Source: Phytohabitans aurantiacus | GTDB taxonomy: Bacteria; Actinomycetota; Actinomycetes; Mycobacteriales; Micromonosporaceae | DNA length: 64,000 bases | Assembly (NCBI RefSeq): GCF_027923225.1 | Contig: NZ_BSDI01000007.1 | Location: forward strand, 558,001-622,000 | Direction of reading: 5' to 3' | Shown here: positions 33,160 through 41,024 of the stretch, one piece after another | Layout: every line of letters begins with the position of its first letter | Numbering within the stretch: position 1 is the stretch's first letter | Program-made: the position numbers and the translations under genes | Notes under the pieces: generated by a model | Told to the model about the DNA's origin: nothing | What the model saw: only the letters and a program-made list of their open reading frames with translations | The model's database searches: none

Positions 33160-33519
33160 TTATGTCGCTAGGCAGAGGCAGAACGGGTGGCCGGCGGGGT
33201 CGGCGAAGACGCGGAAGACTTCGGCGCCGCCTGGCAGGCGGCGTGCGCCGAGGGCCAGGACCGCACTCTCGGCCTCATCGAGGTTGGGGACCATCAGGTC
33301 GAAGTGCATCTGCTGCTGGACCTCGGGTGCCGGCCAGGTGGGTGGCGTGAAGTCGGCGGCGCGTGCGAAGGCTAGGCCGGGCTGGTCGGCGGAGATTCCG
33401 ATGACGACCCAGTCGCCTTCGTCCTGGACGCGGACCATGCCGAGCAGCCTCTCGTAAAACGAAGCTAGCGCCGACGGGTCTGGGCAGTCGATCACGATGC
33501 CGTGCAGTCGTCCGATCAT
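33160..33519 (-). CDS. VOC (glyoxalase/bleomycin-resistance/dioxygenase) family protein
   Basis: A 119-residue single-module VOC protein. The first beta-alpha-beta unit is IGRLHGIVIDCPDPSALASF, then YERLLGM. The second contains QQQMHFDLMVPNLDEAESAV and ends GGAEVFRVFADPAGHPFCLC. The pattern H-(many)-H-D and D-PAGHPFCLC matches the glyoxalase-like subgroup common in actinobacteria. The start at 33519 is chosen because upstream residues have no homology. It is monocistronic. The substrate is unknown. Confidence 0.88.
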   Translation of the reverse strand: MIGRLHGIVIDCPDPSALASFYERLLGMVRVQDEGDWVVIGISADQPGLAFARAADFTPPTWPAPEVQQQMHFDLMVPNLDEAESAVLALGARRLPGGAEVFRVFADPAGHPFCLCLAT

Positions 33520-33689
33520 AGGAGCATCGTGCCCCGCGGCACCCGGTCCCGCCGCTGGGCAGTCGGCGGGACCGGGTGGGCATGGGGCGGAATCGATCCG
33601 CTGAAACATTGCGTAGTATCCATGGAAACAGATCCGTAGACAAGCGTCGCGGTACACGGTGGACCGGACCGGCCGGCTAAAGTTCCGGC

Positions 33690-34664
33690 ATGCGTGCGGT
33701 TGGGGTCTTGTGTGCCTGGGGTGGGGCGCTTTTGTGGGCGATCGGGCTGGCGGTGCTGCAGCCGCGCTACGAGTCGCACGGCGAGCTCGTTGGCAACAAC
33801 GCCTACTGGATGCGAGACGTTCGCTGGATGGCCGTCGTTGCGGCGGTCGCGGCGGTGATCTTGGTGTTTCGCGGCGAGCGGCTGCGCACCCGGCTGGCCC
33901 TGCTCGGCAGCGGTGCGTGGCTGGCCGCTGACGTCTGGCTGGATCGCCTCGGCGTCTCCGGTTGGGCGGCCGCCGCCGCGCTCGCCGTGGTCACGGGCGG
34001 GCTGCTGTCGGCCGCGATGTACACGGGCACGCGCGCCCCGATCAAGGCTGGCCGGCACGCGCTTCTGGTGGCAGCCTCGGTCGCCGCCGCGACGGCCGCG
34101 CTCGCCGGTGCGCTGGAGTCACCGACCGACACCGAGCCTAGCCTCACCCCGTCCGCGCTGGTGGCGGGTGTGTTGCTCGCGATGGTCGCCGCCGCCTGCG
34201 CGCTGGCCGCCGCGCCAGCGGTCGGCGCGATCCGGTTCCGGGTCGCCCTCGCCACCGCCGCGGTCGGTGTCGCCGGCGTGGTCGTGCTGCGCGCGATGCC
34301 GCCGCAGTCGGACCGCCTGCTGGTGGCTGTCCTGGTCAGCGCCGCGCTGCTCAGCGGCGTAGCGGTGACGGCGTGGCCGAGACCCGCGGGGCGCGGCCTG
34401 CTGGCGTACGCCGTGCTGGCGGCCGGGACGCTGCTGGGATACCCGCTGCTGCTCATGTCCACGGTGCTCGTTACCGGCTTCGTGGTGCCGGTAGCGGCGG
34501 CTCTCACCGCGCTCGCCGGGAGCCCGGCGATCAACAGCGCGGACACCGATCTGCTCTTCACCCTTCTGGGTGTGCTGCCCGGCCTCGTCTTCGGCGCGGT
34601 CTTCACGATGCGTGCCGCCCCGGCACCGGCACCGGCACCGGCCCTGCCGGTCCCCGCGCCATGA
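33690..34664 (+). CDS. Polytopic membrane protein, function unknown
   Basis: A 324-residue integral membrane protein with about nine hydrophobic helices (ALLWAIGLAVLQP, WMAVVAAVAAVILVF, LAVVTGGLLSAAM, ALVAGVLLAMVAAACALAAA, LLAYAVLAAGTLLGYPLLLM, TLLGVLPGLVFGAVF). It ends in an Ala-Pro tail (APAPAPALPVPAP). No transporter signature is visible. Its stop overlaps the start of the phosphatase gene in ATGA, so the two proteins are likely to work together. Confidence 0.8.
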   Translation: MRAVGVLCAWGGALLWAIGLAVLQPRYESHGELVGNNAYWMRDVRWMAVVAAVAAVILVFRGERLRTRLALLGSGAWLAADVWLDRLGVSGWAAAAALAVVTGGLLSAAMYTGTRAPIKAGRHALLVAASVAAATAALAGALESPTDTEPSLTPSALVAGVLLAMVAAACALAAAPAVGAIRFRVALATAAVGVAGVVVLRAMPPQSDRLLVAVLVSAALLSGVAVTAWPRPAGRGLLAYAVLAAGTLLGYPLLLMSTVLVTGFVVPVAAALTALAGSPAINSADTDLLFTLLGVLPGLVFGAVFTMRAAPAPAPAPALPVPAP

Positions 34665-35101
34665 CGGACATGTGGGACGAGGGCGCCGCCGGGGTGCTGC
34701 GGCTGCCATCCGGGCGGCTGGTACGCGGGCGCGGCCTGCGCTATCCGCTGCCGTCCGGCCAGACGCCCACCTTCGGCGTGTACCTGCTCGGCAAGCCACC
34801 GCCCACAGTGGACTGGGAGAGTCGCTGGCTGCGCTGGCCCGACTTCTGGTTGCCCAGCGATCGCGGTGACGCGCGCGGCGTACTCGATGAAGCGTGGCAG
34901 CGGACCGCGACCGAACGTGTGGAGCTTGCCTGCGGCGGCGGCCGTGGCCGCACCGGCACCGCCCTGGCGTGCCTCGCGATCCTCGACGGCGTCCCGCCCG
35001 CGGAGGCCGTCGCTTACGTCCGCCGCCACTACCACCACGGCGCCGTCGAGACCCCATGGCAGCGCCGCTATGTGGCGCGCTTCAAAGCCAGCCTCGACTA
35101 A
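34661..35101 (+). CDS. Protein-tyrosine/dual-specificity-like phosphatase
   Basis: A 146-residue protein with the cysteine-phosphatase P-loop CGGGRGRTGTALA: Cys91 nucleophile, five residues, Arg97, then Thr. A conserved aspartate loop (DRGDARGVLDEAW) and a C-terminal helix (PPAEAVAYVRRHYHHGAVET) complete the short PTP/DSP fold. The ATG at 34661 overlaps the upstream stop by four bases; an open frame further upstream lies inside the membrane-protein gene. Its TAA stop touches the left arm of the 86-bp inverted repeat at 35100. The substrate could be a protein or a small phosphorylated molecule. Confidence 0.82.
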   Translation: MTDMWDEGAAGVLRLPSGRLVRGRGLRYPLPSGQTPTFGVYLLGKPPPTVDWESRWLRWPDFWLPSDRGDARGVLDEAWQRTATERVELACGGGRGRTGTALACLAILDGVPPAEAVAYVRRHYHHGAVETPWQRRYVARFKASLD

Positions 35102-35185
35102 GGCCTGTTCATAAGGGCGTGGCCGGCCTGCGGCGGACCCAGACGACGACCGGCGGCGCCGGCCGACCCTTATGAAACAGGCCTT
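35100..35185. repeat. 86-bp inverted repeat with 28-nt arms (MITE-like or terminator)
   Basis: The left arm (35100-35127) starts AAGGCCTGTTCATAAGGG and ends GGCCGGC. The right arm (35158-35185) is its near-perfect complement, with one bulged base on each side. The ~30-nt interior is not symmetric. It begins within the stop codon of the phosphatase gene and ends ~60 bp before the repair gene. Terminal inverted repeats with a tiny core and no transposase fit a MITE, and the hairpin could also terminate transcription. Confidence 0.75.
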
Positions 35186-35246
35186 GACGCACCGCCTCGT
35201 CCGATCACCGCCAGAACATGTCGGTCGGGCGCCGCATGATGTGCGG

Positions 35247-36578
35247 GTGTTCGACTTCGAGACGGCTTACCTCGCGATGGCGAGCCGCGACGCCCGCTTC
35301 GACGGCCGGTTCGTCGTCGCGGTGACCAGCACGCGGGTGTACTGCCGTCCCAGCTGTCCCTCGCGCACCCCCAAGCCCGAAAACACGCGGTTCTTCGGGC
35401 TTCCGGCGGCCGCGGAGTCTGCCGGGTTCCGGGCATGCCGGCGCTGCCGGCCCGACGCGGCCCCGGCGTCCCCGGAGTGGAATGTGCGTGGTGATCTTGC
35501 CGCGCGGGCGCTGCGGCTGATCGCCGGTGGTGCGGTCGACGACGAGGGCGTCGCCGGGTTGGCGCGCCGGCTGGCGGTCAGCGAGCGCCACCTGCACCGG
35601 CAGTTGGTCGCCGAGGTGGGCGCCGGCCCGCAGGCGCTAGCCATCCACCGCCGCGCCCGCACCGCGCGGCTGCTGATCGAGTCGAGCGGCCTGCCGCTGG
35701 CCGACGTGGCGTTCGCCGCCGGATACGCCAGCGTGCGGCAGTTCAACGAGGGCGTGCGCGCGGCCTTCGGCTGCCCGCCGGGCGACCTGCGGCGTGGCCG
35801 CACGGCGGCCGTGCTGGACGCGGGCGGGGTGCTCGAGCTCCGCCTGCCCTACCGCGCGCCGCTGGCGGCGGGAGCGATGCTTGACCTGCTGGCGGCCGAC
35901 GCGCTGCCGGGCGTCGAGGAGGTCACCGGCCGGACCTACCGGCGAGCGCTCGGCGCGGGCGAGGTTGTGGTCGCGTTCCCCGACCCGCCGGACTCGCCCG
36001 CGGCCACGCTCCGGCTGTCGCTCGACGACCTTCGAGACGTGACCGCCGCGGTCCAGCGTTGCCGGGAGCTGTTCGACCTGGACGCCGATCCCGAAACCAT
36101 CGACGCCGCGCTCGGGCCGCTGGCGCGCGCCCGGCCCGGGCTGCGGGTGCCCGGCTGCGCTGACGGATTCGAGATGGCGGTGCGGGCGATCCTGGGCCGC
36201 GAGCGGTCCGCGGAGCTCGCCGCCCGCGAGGGCGGCATCCCCGGCGCGGCAGCGCTTCGCACTCACAGCGACGCGACCGTCCGAGCGCTCGCGCGCGCCG
36301 TCAACGACGGCTCGCTGCCGCTCGACCGCGGCGCCGACCGCGAGGCCACCATCGCCGCCCTCCGCGCGCTGCCCGGCATCACACCCTGGTCGGTATCCAT
36401 TATCGCCATGCGCGTGCTGGGCGACCCCGACGCCTTCCCGGGCGACGACCCCCGGTTGCTGCGGGCCGCGCGCCGGCTCGGCATCGCCGGAGACAAGAAG
36501 GCCCTGCTCGGGTACGCCGAGCGATGGCGACCCTGGCGTTCCTACGCCACCATGCACCTGTGGGCGGAGAGCGAATAG
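35247..36578 (+). CDS. AdaA-AlkA fusion: methyl-phosphotriester sensor and DNA-3-methyladenine glycosylase
   Basis: A 443-residue fusion. Residues 1-75 are the Ada zinc domain with the four cysteines in YCRPSCPSR and ACRRCRPD; the first is the methyl acceptor. Residues ~85-185 are an AraC helix-turn-helix pair (LARRLAVSERHLHRQLVAEV, ADVAFAAGYASVRQFNEGVR). The rest is AlkA-like: LRLPYRAPLAAGAMLDLLAA, then HhH-GPD ALPGITPWSVSIIAMRVLGD and catalytic-site DAFPGDDPRLL. Relative to typical AlkA, the helix that normally reads LGQQVSVAAAR is replaced by LGRERSAELAAREG and ~45 residues seem missing, so glycosylase activity is uncertain. GTG 35247 fits family starts. Confidence 0.85.
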   Translation: MFDFETAYLAMASRDARFDGRFVVAVTSTRVYCRPSCPSRTPKPENTRFFGLPAAAESAGFRACRRCRPDAAPASPEWNVRGDLAARALRLIAGGAVDDEGVAGLARRLAVSERHLHRQLVAEVGAGPQALAIHRRARTARLLIESSGLPLADVAFAAGYASVRQFNEGVRAAFGCPPGDLRRGRTAAVLDAGGVLELRLPYRAPLAAGAMLDLLAADALPGVEEVTGRTYRRALGAGEVVVAFPDPPDSPAATLRLSLDDLRDVTAAVQRCRELFDLDADPETIDAALGPLARARPGLRVPGCADGFEMAVRAILGRERSAELAAREGGIPGAAALRTHSDATVRALARAVNDGSLPLDRGADREATIAALRALPGITPWSVSIIAMRVLGDPDAFPGDDPRLLRAARRLGIAGDKKALLGYAERWRPWRSYATMHLWAESE

Positions 36579-37805
36579 ATGCGGCAGTACCTTCGCGTCC
36601 TCGGCCACGGCGACTTCCGTCGACTGTGGACCGGTTCCATCGTGTCCACATTGGGCGACGGCATGACGTTCGTGGCGCTGTCGTGGTTGGTCCTCTCGGC
36701 TCCGGACGGCGCCGCCCGGCTCGGCCTGCTCGGCGTCTGCTACACCGCGCCCGTGCTGCTGGGCGGGGTCGCCGTCGGGCCGCTGCTGGACCGGTTCGAC
36801 AAGCGCGCGATGCTGGCCACCGACAGCCTGCTGCGCGCCGCAGCGGTCGCCTCGATCCCACTCACCGCCGCGCTCGGCACCACGCCCGGGTGGCTGCCGT
36901 TCCTCGTGGCGGCCGCCTACGGCCTGCTCAAGATGGTGCCCCTGGCCGGCTTCCCCGCCGCGATCCCCCAGCTCGTCGACGAGTCCGAATTGGACACCGC
37001 CAACGCGCTGGAGTCGCTGAGCTTCAGCGTCGCCGGTGTCGTCGGGCCGGCCGCCGCCGGGCTGCTCGTTGGCTGGGTCGGCGCGGCCAACGTGCTTCTC
37101 GTCGACTGCGCGTCGTTTCTGGTTTTCGCGGTCGCGGCGGCTCGCGTGCGCCGGCCGCTGCGCCCACCGGCGACCCACGGCGGCACCCGCACCGGCGCCC
37201 CAAGCGGCACGAGCGCGCTCCGGGCGGTCCTGCGGGACCCGGTGATCGTCGCCACCACGCTCGCGTTCATGGCGTTCAACGTCGCCGAGGGCATGCTCAT
37301 GGTGACCGCGCCCTGGCTGGCCCGAAACCACCTGTCCGGCGGCGCCACGGCGCTCGGCGTGCTGCTGTCGGCGCTGGCCGCCGGCGAGATCGTCGGCGCG
37401 ACCTTCGCGGGGCAGCGGCAGCCGCGCGGGTCCCGGGTCGTCGCCATCGGCCTGATGCAGGCGGCCGCTGCGGCGGCGTTCCTCTCGCTGCTGGCCGCGC
37501 CGCACCAGCTGCCGGTGATCGCGGGGTTCTTCGCGGTCGGCGCGCTGAGCGCGCCGATGACGGTGTGGGCACAGTCGCTGCGGATGCGCCGCATCCCGCC
37601 CGAGCTGCACGGCCGCGGGTTCGCCGCGCTGCGCACGCTGATGCAGGCGACGCCGCCGGTCGGCTCGGCGCTCGTGACGCCGCTGCTGGTCGGCGGGCAC
37701 CTCGCGGCCGCCGCGATCACGATGACGGCGATCGCCGGCCTCCCCGCGCTGTACCTGGTCATGGGCGTGCCCGATGGGGATCCGGTGACCGGGGCGCGGG
37801 GGTAG
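36579..37805 (+). CDS. MFS transporter (drug-efflux-like)
   Basis: A 408-residue twelve-helix transporter. The N-terminus FRRLWTGSIVSTLGDGMTFV is typical of the MFS_3/EntS-like group. The loop 2-3 motif is LLDRFDKRAMLATDSLLR, and the sixth-seventh loop (about 190-210) is basic. It begins immediately after the AdaA-AlkA stop codon with no gap, so it is probably co-transcribed with it. That pairing would place export of a toxic alkylating agent beside repair of its damage (inference). Confidence 0.85.
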   Translation: MRQYLRVLGHGDFRRLWTGSIVSTLGDGMTFVALSWLVLSAPDGAARLGLLGVCYTAPVLLGGVAVGPLLDRFDKRAMLATDSLLRAAAVASIPLTAALGTTPGWLPFLVAAAYGLLKMVPLAGFPAAIPQLVDESELDTANALESLSFSVAGVVGPAAAGLLVGWVGAANVLLVDCASFLVFAVAAARVRRPLRPPATHGGTRTGAPSGTSALRAVLRDPVIVATTLAFMAFNVAEGMLMVTAPWLARNHLSGGATALGVLLSALAAGEIVGATFAGQRQPRGSRVVAIGLMQAAAAAAFLSLLAAPHQLPVIAGFFAVGALSAPMTVWAQSLRMRRIPPELHGRGFAALRTLMQATPPVGSALVTPLLVGGHLAAAAITMTAIAGLPALYLVMGVPDGDPVTGARG

Positions 37806-37814
37806 GGTGCGTCC

Positions 37815-38213
37815 ATGGCGACGCTCGACGACGTGGCGCGGATGGCGGCGGACCTTCCCGAGGTCGCCGAGGTCGACCGGCGCGGCCAGCGCGCCTGGTC
37901 GGTCGGCGGCAAGGTGTTCGCGTGGGAGCGGACGTTCAGCAAGGCCGACATCAAGCGGTATGGCGACGAGGAGCCGCCCGGCGGGCCGATCCTCGCGACG
38001 CGGGTGGCCGACCTCGGTGAGAAGGAGGCGGTGCTCGCCGAGGGCCGGGCCGGCTTCTTCACGATCCCGCATTTCGACGGGTACGCGGCGGTATTGATCC
38101 AGCTGAGTGCCGCCGAGGGTGAGAAGCTCCGCGAGGCGGTCGTCGACGGTTGGCTGGCCCTGGCTTCTCCGGCGCTGACCCGGCAGTACCTTGAAACGCT
38201 CGACGGCACGTAA
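37815..38213 (+). CDS. MmcQ/YjbR-family protein
   Basis: A 132-residue small alpha/beta protein of the MmcQ/YjbR (CyaY-like fold) family. It has the typical start TLDDVARMAADLPEVAEVD, then GGKVFAWERTFSKADI, GRAGFFTIPHFDGYAAVLIQ and a C-terminal WLALASPALTRQYLE. The family is described as DNA-binding-like, but its function is unproven. It starts nine bases after the MFS stop and belongs to the same run of genes. Confidence 0.88.
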   Translation: MATLDDVARMAADLPEVAEVDRRGQRAWSVGGKVFAWERTFSKADIKRYGDEEPPGGPILATRVADLGEKEAVLAEGRAGFFTIPHFDGYAAVLIQLSAAEGEKLREAVVDGWLALASPALTRQYLETLDGT

Positions 38214-38222
38214 ACTGCGCGC

Positions 38223-39266
38223 GTGACGGCGAACGGCGCGGATGCGGCACGACGGGGTCGGCGCCGGGGCGAGCTGACGGTCGCCGCGATCGCCCGGCTC
38301 GCGGGTGTCTCGGCGCCCACCGTCTCGCGGGTGCTCAACGGCCGGTCCGGCGTGGCGATGGAGACCCGCCGGCAGGTCGAGGCGCTGCTGCGCGAGCATG
38401 GATACCGCCGGCCGGACTCCATCGCACCATCCGCCGCCATCGAGGTGGTCTTCTACGGCCTCGAGGGTCACCTGGCCATCGCGATCATGCGCGGTGTGGA
38501 GCAGGTCGTTCGGGAGCACGAGCTCGCGGTCGGGTTCACCGACGTGGTCGGCCGGGCGGCGGCCGGGCGCTCGTGGGCCGAGCAGCTGCTGGCGCGCCGT
38601 CCCGTCGGGGTGATCGCCGTGCACTCGGCCTTCACGATGGAGCAGCACGCGCTGCTCGCGGCGAGCCGGATCCCGCTGGTGGCGCTCGATCCGACCGGGG
38701 AGCCGCAGCACACCACCCCGTCGGTCGGCGCGGCAAACTGGAACGGTGGCGTCGCTGCCACCCGCCACCTCTTGGACCTGGGTCATCGGCGCATCGCGGT
38801 GATCAGCGGCCCGGCCCGGTACCTGTGCGCCCGCGCTCGCCTGGAAGCGGCCCGCGCGGTCATGGACACCACTGGCGTGCCGCTCGACGAGCGCCTCGTG
38901 CGCACCGGGCGGTTCTTCTTCGAAGACGGCCTCGAGCTGGGCCGCGAGCTGCTCAGCCTGCCCGACCGCCCGACCGCGATCCTGTGCGGCGACGACCTGC
39001 AGGCGCTCGGCGTGTACGAGGCGGCCCGCCAGCTCGGGCTCACGATCCCCGACGACCTGAGCGTGATCGGCTTCGACGACATGGAGTGCACCCGCTGGTG
39101 CGGGCCGCCGATGACCACGGTGCGGCAGCCGTTCGACGAGATGGGCGCGGCGGCGGCCCGGCTGGTGCTGTCGCTCGCGGCGGGCGACGCGCACGAGCAG
39201 GCCCGGATCGAGCTGGCGACCACGCTGGTCGTACGCGGGAGCACGGCACCGCCGCGCAAAAACTGA
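38223..39266 (+). CDS. LacI-family transcriptional regulator
   Basis: A 347-residue regulator. The DNA-binding headpiece (about 18-70) reads LTVAAIARLAGVSAPTVSRV, LNGRSGVAMETRRQ, with the hinge ALLREHGYRRPDS. The periplasmic-binding-protein-like sugar domain follows (VVFYGLEGHLAIAIMRGVEQ, HRRIAVISGPARYLCARAR, ILCGDDLQALGVYEAARQLG, VIGFDDMECTRWCGPPMTTV). GTG start at 38223. It resembles the sugar-hydrolase regulators of actinobacteria that bind GAAA-N-TTTC-type palindromes; such a site (GAAACGTTTC) lies just after it, upstream of the esterase gene. Control of that gene and possibly of itself is inferred. Confidence 0.9.
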   Translation: MTANGADAARRGRRRGELTVAAIARLAGVSAPTVSRVLNGRSGVAMETRRQVEALLREHGYRRPDSIAPSAAIEVVFYGLEGHLAIAIMRGVEQVVREHELAVGFTDVVGRAAAGRSWAEQLLARRPVGVIAVHSAFTMEQHALLAASRIPLVALDPTGEPQHTTPSVGAANWNGGVAATRHLLDLGHRRIAVISGPARYLCARARLEAARAVMDTTGVPLDERLVRTGRFFFEDGLELGRELLSLPDRPTAILCGDDLQALGVYEAARQLGLTIPDDLSVIGFDDMECTRWCGPPMTTVRQPFDEMGAAAARLVLSLAAGDAHEQARIELATTLVVRGSTAPPRKN

Positions 39267-39270
39267 CTCC

Positions 39271-39280
39271 GAAACGTTTC
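39271..39280. promoter_or_regulatory. LacI-type operator GAAACGTTTC
   Basis: A perfect 10-bp palindrome with the central CpG typical of LacI/GalR operators lies 5 bp after the lacI stop and 192 bp upstream of the secreted esterase. A half-site-like ATGTTTCGAC follows near 39331. The regulator encoded at 38223 is the obvious candidate. Confidence 0.55.
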
Positions 39281-39471
39281 ATTGGCATTTCCGCAGGTAG
39301 AGCCGCACCCTACCGGCACCATGTAGCTAAATGTTTCGACGATTGCTTGCCATCGTTCCGGTCCTTTGAGATCCTGTGCGATACCGATGGACATCCGTCG
39401 ATACGGTCGGGCGACGGGCCGCCGCGATCACACTTCCGTCCACGTGTCACGTTTCGGAGGACCCACCCCTC

Positions 39472-40833
39472 ATGAGAACGAAGTTGAAACTGCTGTGTGC
39501 CGCTTTCGCGGCCGCGGCGATCGCCGTCCTCGCGGCGGTGACGTTCGCGCCACCGGCGTCGGCGGCGTCGCTGGTCGAGGTGACCGGCTTCGGCACGAAC
39601 CCCACCAACCTGCGCATGCACCTGTACGTGCCGGACCGGGTACAGGCCCGCCCGCCGATCCTGCTGGCCATCCACTACTGCTCGGGCTCGGGACCGGCGT
39701 TCTACTCCGGTACGCAGTACGCGCAGCAGGCCGACCGGTACGGCTTCATCGTGATCTACCCGTCGGTGACCCGCAGCAGCCTGTGCTGGGACGTCTCGTC
39801 GGCATCGGCACTGCGCCGCGGTGGCGGCAGCGACCCGGTCGGTCTCATGTCGATGGTCACGTACGTGCAGCAGCGCTACAACGCCGACCCCGCCCGCATC
39901 TACGCCACCGGCACCTCGTCCGGGGCGATGATGACCAACGTCATGCTCGGCGTGTACCCGGACGTGTTCAAGGCGGGCGCCTCCTTCGCGGGCGTACCGT
40001 TCGCGTGCTTCGCCACCACCAACGGCTCGGAGTGGAACAGCGAGTGCGCCAACGGGACCATCATCCGCACCCCGCAGGCATGGGGTGACCTGGTTCGCAA
40101 CGCGTACCCCGGCTACACGGGCGCGCGGCCGCGGATGCAGATCTGGCACGGCACCAACGACGAGATCCTGCGGTACCCGAACTTCGGCGAGCAGGTCAAG
40201 CAGTGGACGAACGTGCACGGGCTCAGCCAGACCCCGTCGTTCACGGACACCCCGCAGTCCGGCTACACCCGCACCCGTTACGGCGGCACGGGCGGCCAGG
40301 CACCGGTCGAGGCGATCAGCATGCAGGGCGTCTCGCACAACCTGCCGGTCGACGCGGCCCAGGTGATCCGCTTCTTCGGCCTCGACGGCACCGTGACACC
40401 GGGACCGACCACGCCGGGCCCCACGACACCCGGCCCCACGACACCCGGCCCCACGACACCCGGCCCCACGACACCCGGACCGACCACGCCCGGACCCACG
40501 ACACCGCCGCCCACGGGCGCGTGCCGGGTCGGCTACACCGTCAACGCGTGGAACACCGGCCTGACGGCCAGCGTCACCATCGCGAACACCAGCACCACGG
40601 CGGTCAACGGCTGGACGCTCGGGTTCACGCTCCCCAGTGGACAGACAATCACCAACGGCTGGAACGCCACCTACTCCCCGAACAGCGGAGCGGTGACGGC
40701 GCGCAACGTGTCCTACAACGGTTCCATCGCGCCGAACGCCTCGGTGAGCATCGGCTTCCAAGCCACGCACAGCGGTAACACCGCCAAACCGACCTCGTTC
40801 ACCCTCAACGGGACCGCCTGCACGGTCGCCTGA
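39472..40833 (+). CDS. Secreted CE1-type carbohydrate esterase (PHB-depolymerase-like) with CBM2
   Basis: A 453-residue exported enzyme. A signal peptide ends at about residue 32 (FAPPASAAS). The catalytic domain is the esterase/PHB-depolymerase family that includes acetyl-xylan and feruloyl esterases. It has GTSSG with Ser149, a HGTNDEILRY aspartate loop and a late VSHNLPVD histidine. A PGPTT-repeat linker (about 306-345) joins a C-terminal family-2 cellulose-binding module starting CRVGYTVNAWNTGLTASVTI and ending with Cys in TLNGTACTVA. The ATG at 39472 has CGGAGG upstream. It probably deacylates xylan on plant cell walls. It is preceded by a LacI operator and followed by a terminator hairpin. 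Confidence 0.9.
   Translation: MRTKLKLLCAAFAAAAIAVLAAVTFAPPASAASLVEVTGFGTNPTNLRMHLYVPDRVQARPPILLAIHYCSGSGPAFYSGTQYAQQADRYGFIVIYPSVTRSSLCWDVSSASALRRGGGSDPVGLMSMVTYVQQRYNADPARIYATGTSSGAMMTNVMLGVYPDVFKAGASFAGVPFACFATTNGSEWNSECANGTIIRTPQAWGDLVRNAYPGYTGARPRMQIWHGTNDEILRYPNFGEQVKQWTNVHGLSQTPSFTDTPQSGYTRTRYGGTGGQAPVEAISMQGVSHNLPVDAAQVIRFFGLDGTVTPGPTTPGPTTPGPTTPGPTTPGPTTPGPTTPGPTTPPPTGACRVGYTVNAWNTGLTASVTIANTSTTAVNGWTLGFTLPSGQTITNGWNATYSPNSGAVTARNVSYNGSIAPNASVSIGFQATHSGNTAKPTSFTLNGTACTVA
40391..40502 (+). repeat. 15-bp tandem repeat encoding PGPTT linker
   Basis: About seven copies of a 15-nt unit (cccggccccacgaca and variants) encode the flexible PGPTT linker between esterase and cellulose-binding module. 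The most similar units are central, suggesting recent slippage. Confidence 0.85.
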
Positions 40834-40841
40834 GCACCTCC

Positions 40842-40871
40842 GGTAGGGGCGCCGCTCGCGGTGCCCCTACC
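40842..40871 (+). terminator. Terminator hairpin after the esterase gene
   Basis: GGTAGGGGCGCC (40842-40853) pairs with GGTGCCCCTACC (40860-40871) around a six-base loop, 8 bp after the stop codon, with 11 of 12 positions paired. There is no U-tract, as usual for actinobacterial terminators. Confidence 0.7.
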
Positions 40872-40907
40872 TCCCACTTCGATACACAGAACCTAAGACC
40901 GAGATCT

Positions 40908-40966
40908 GGGCTACCGCGACGCCCGCCGCGCGCAAGACCGCCGCTCCCGCGGCCTCGCCCTCCGCG
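40908..40966 (+). repeat. Dispersed ~58-bp repeat, copy R2
   Basis: It begins gggctaccgcgacgcccgcc and contains ccgctcccgcggcctcgccc. It is most similar to the copy at 55416-55474 and lies in the non-coding gap between the esterase terminator and the methyltransferase gene. Confidence 0.6.
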
Positions 40967-41024
40967 GCCACAAGACCCGCAGCTCAGGCCCCCGCGCCAC
41001 GGCCGGTGCCGGTATGGTCGGCCT

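Noticed and set aside
35172..35246. Upstream ATG start for the AdaA-AlkA gene
   Set aside because: It lies in the right arm of the 86-bp inverted repeat, and the extra residues have no counterpart in the family. GTG 35247 matches the family N-terminus.
40391..40502. PGPTT-coding tandem repeats as a CRISPR-like or mobile array
   Set aside because: They are in frame within a secreted enzyme and encode the usual flexible linker; there are no spacers.
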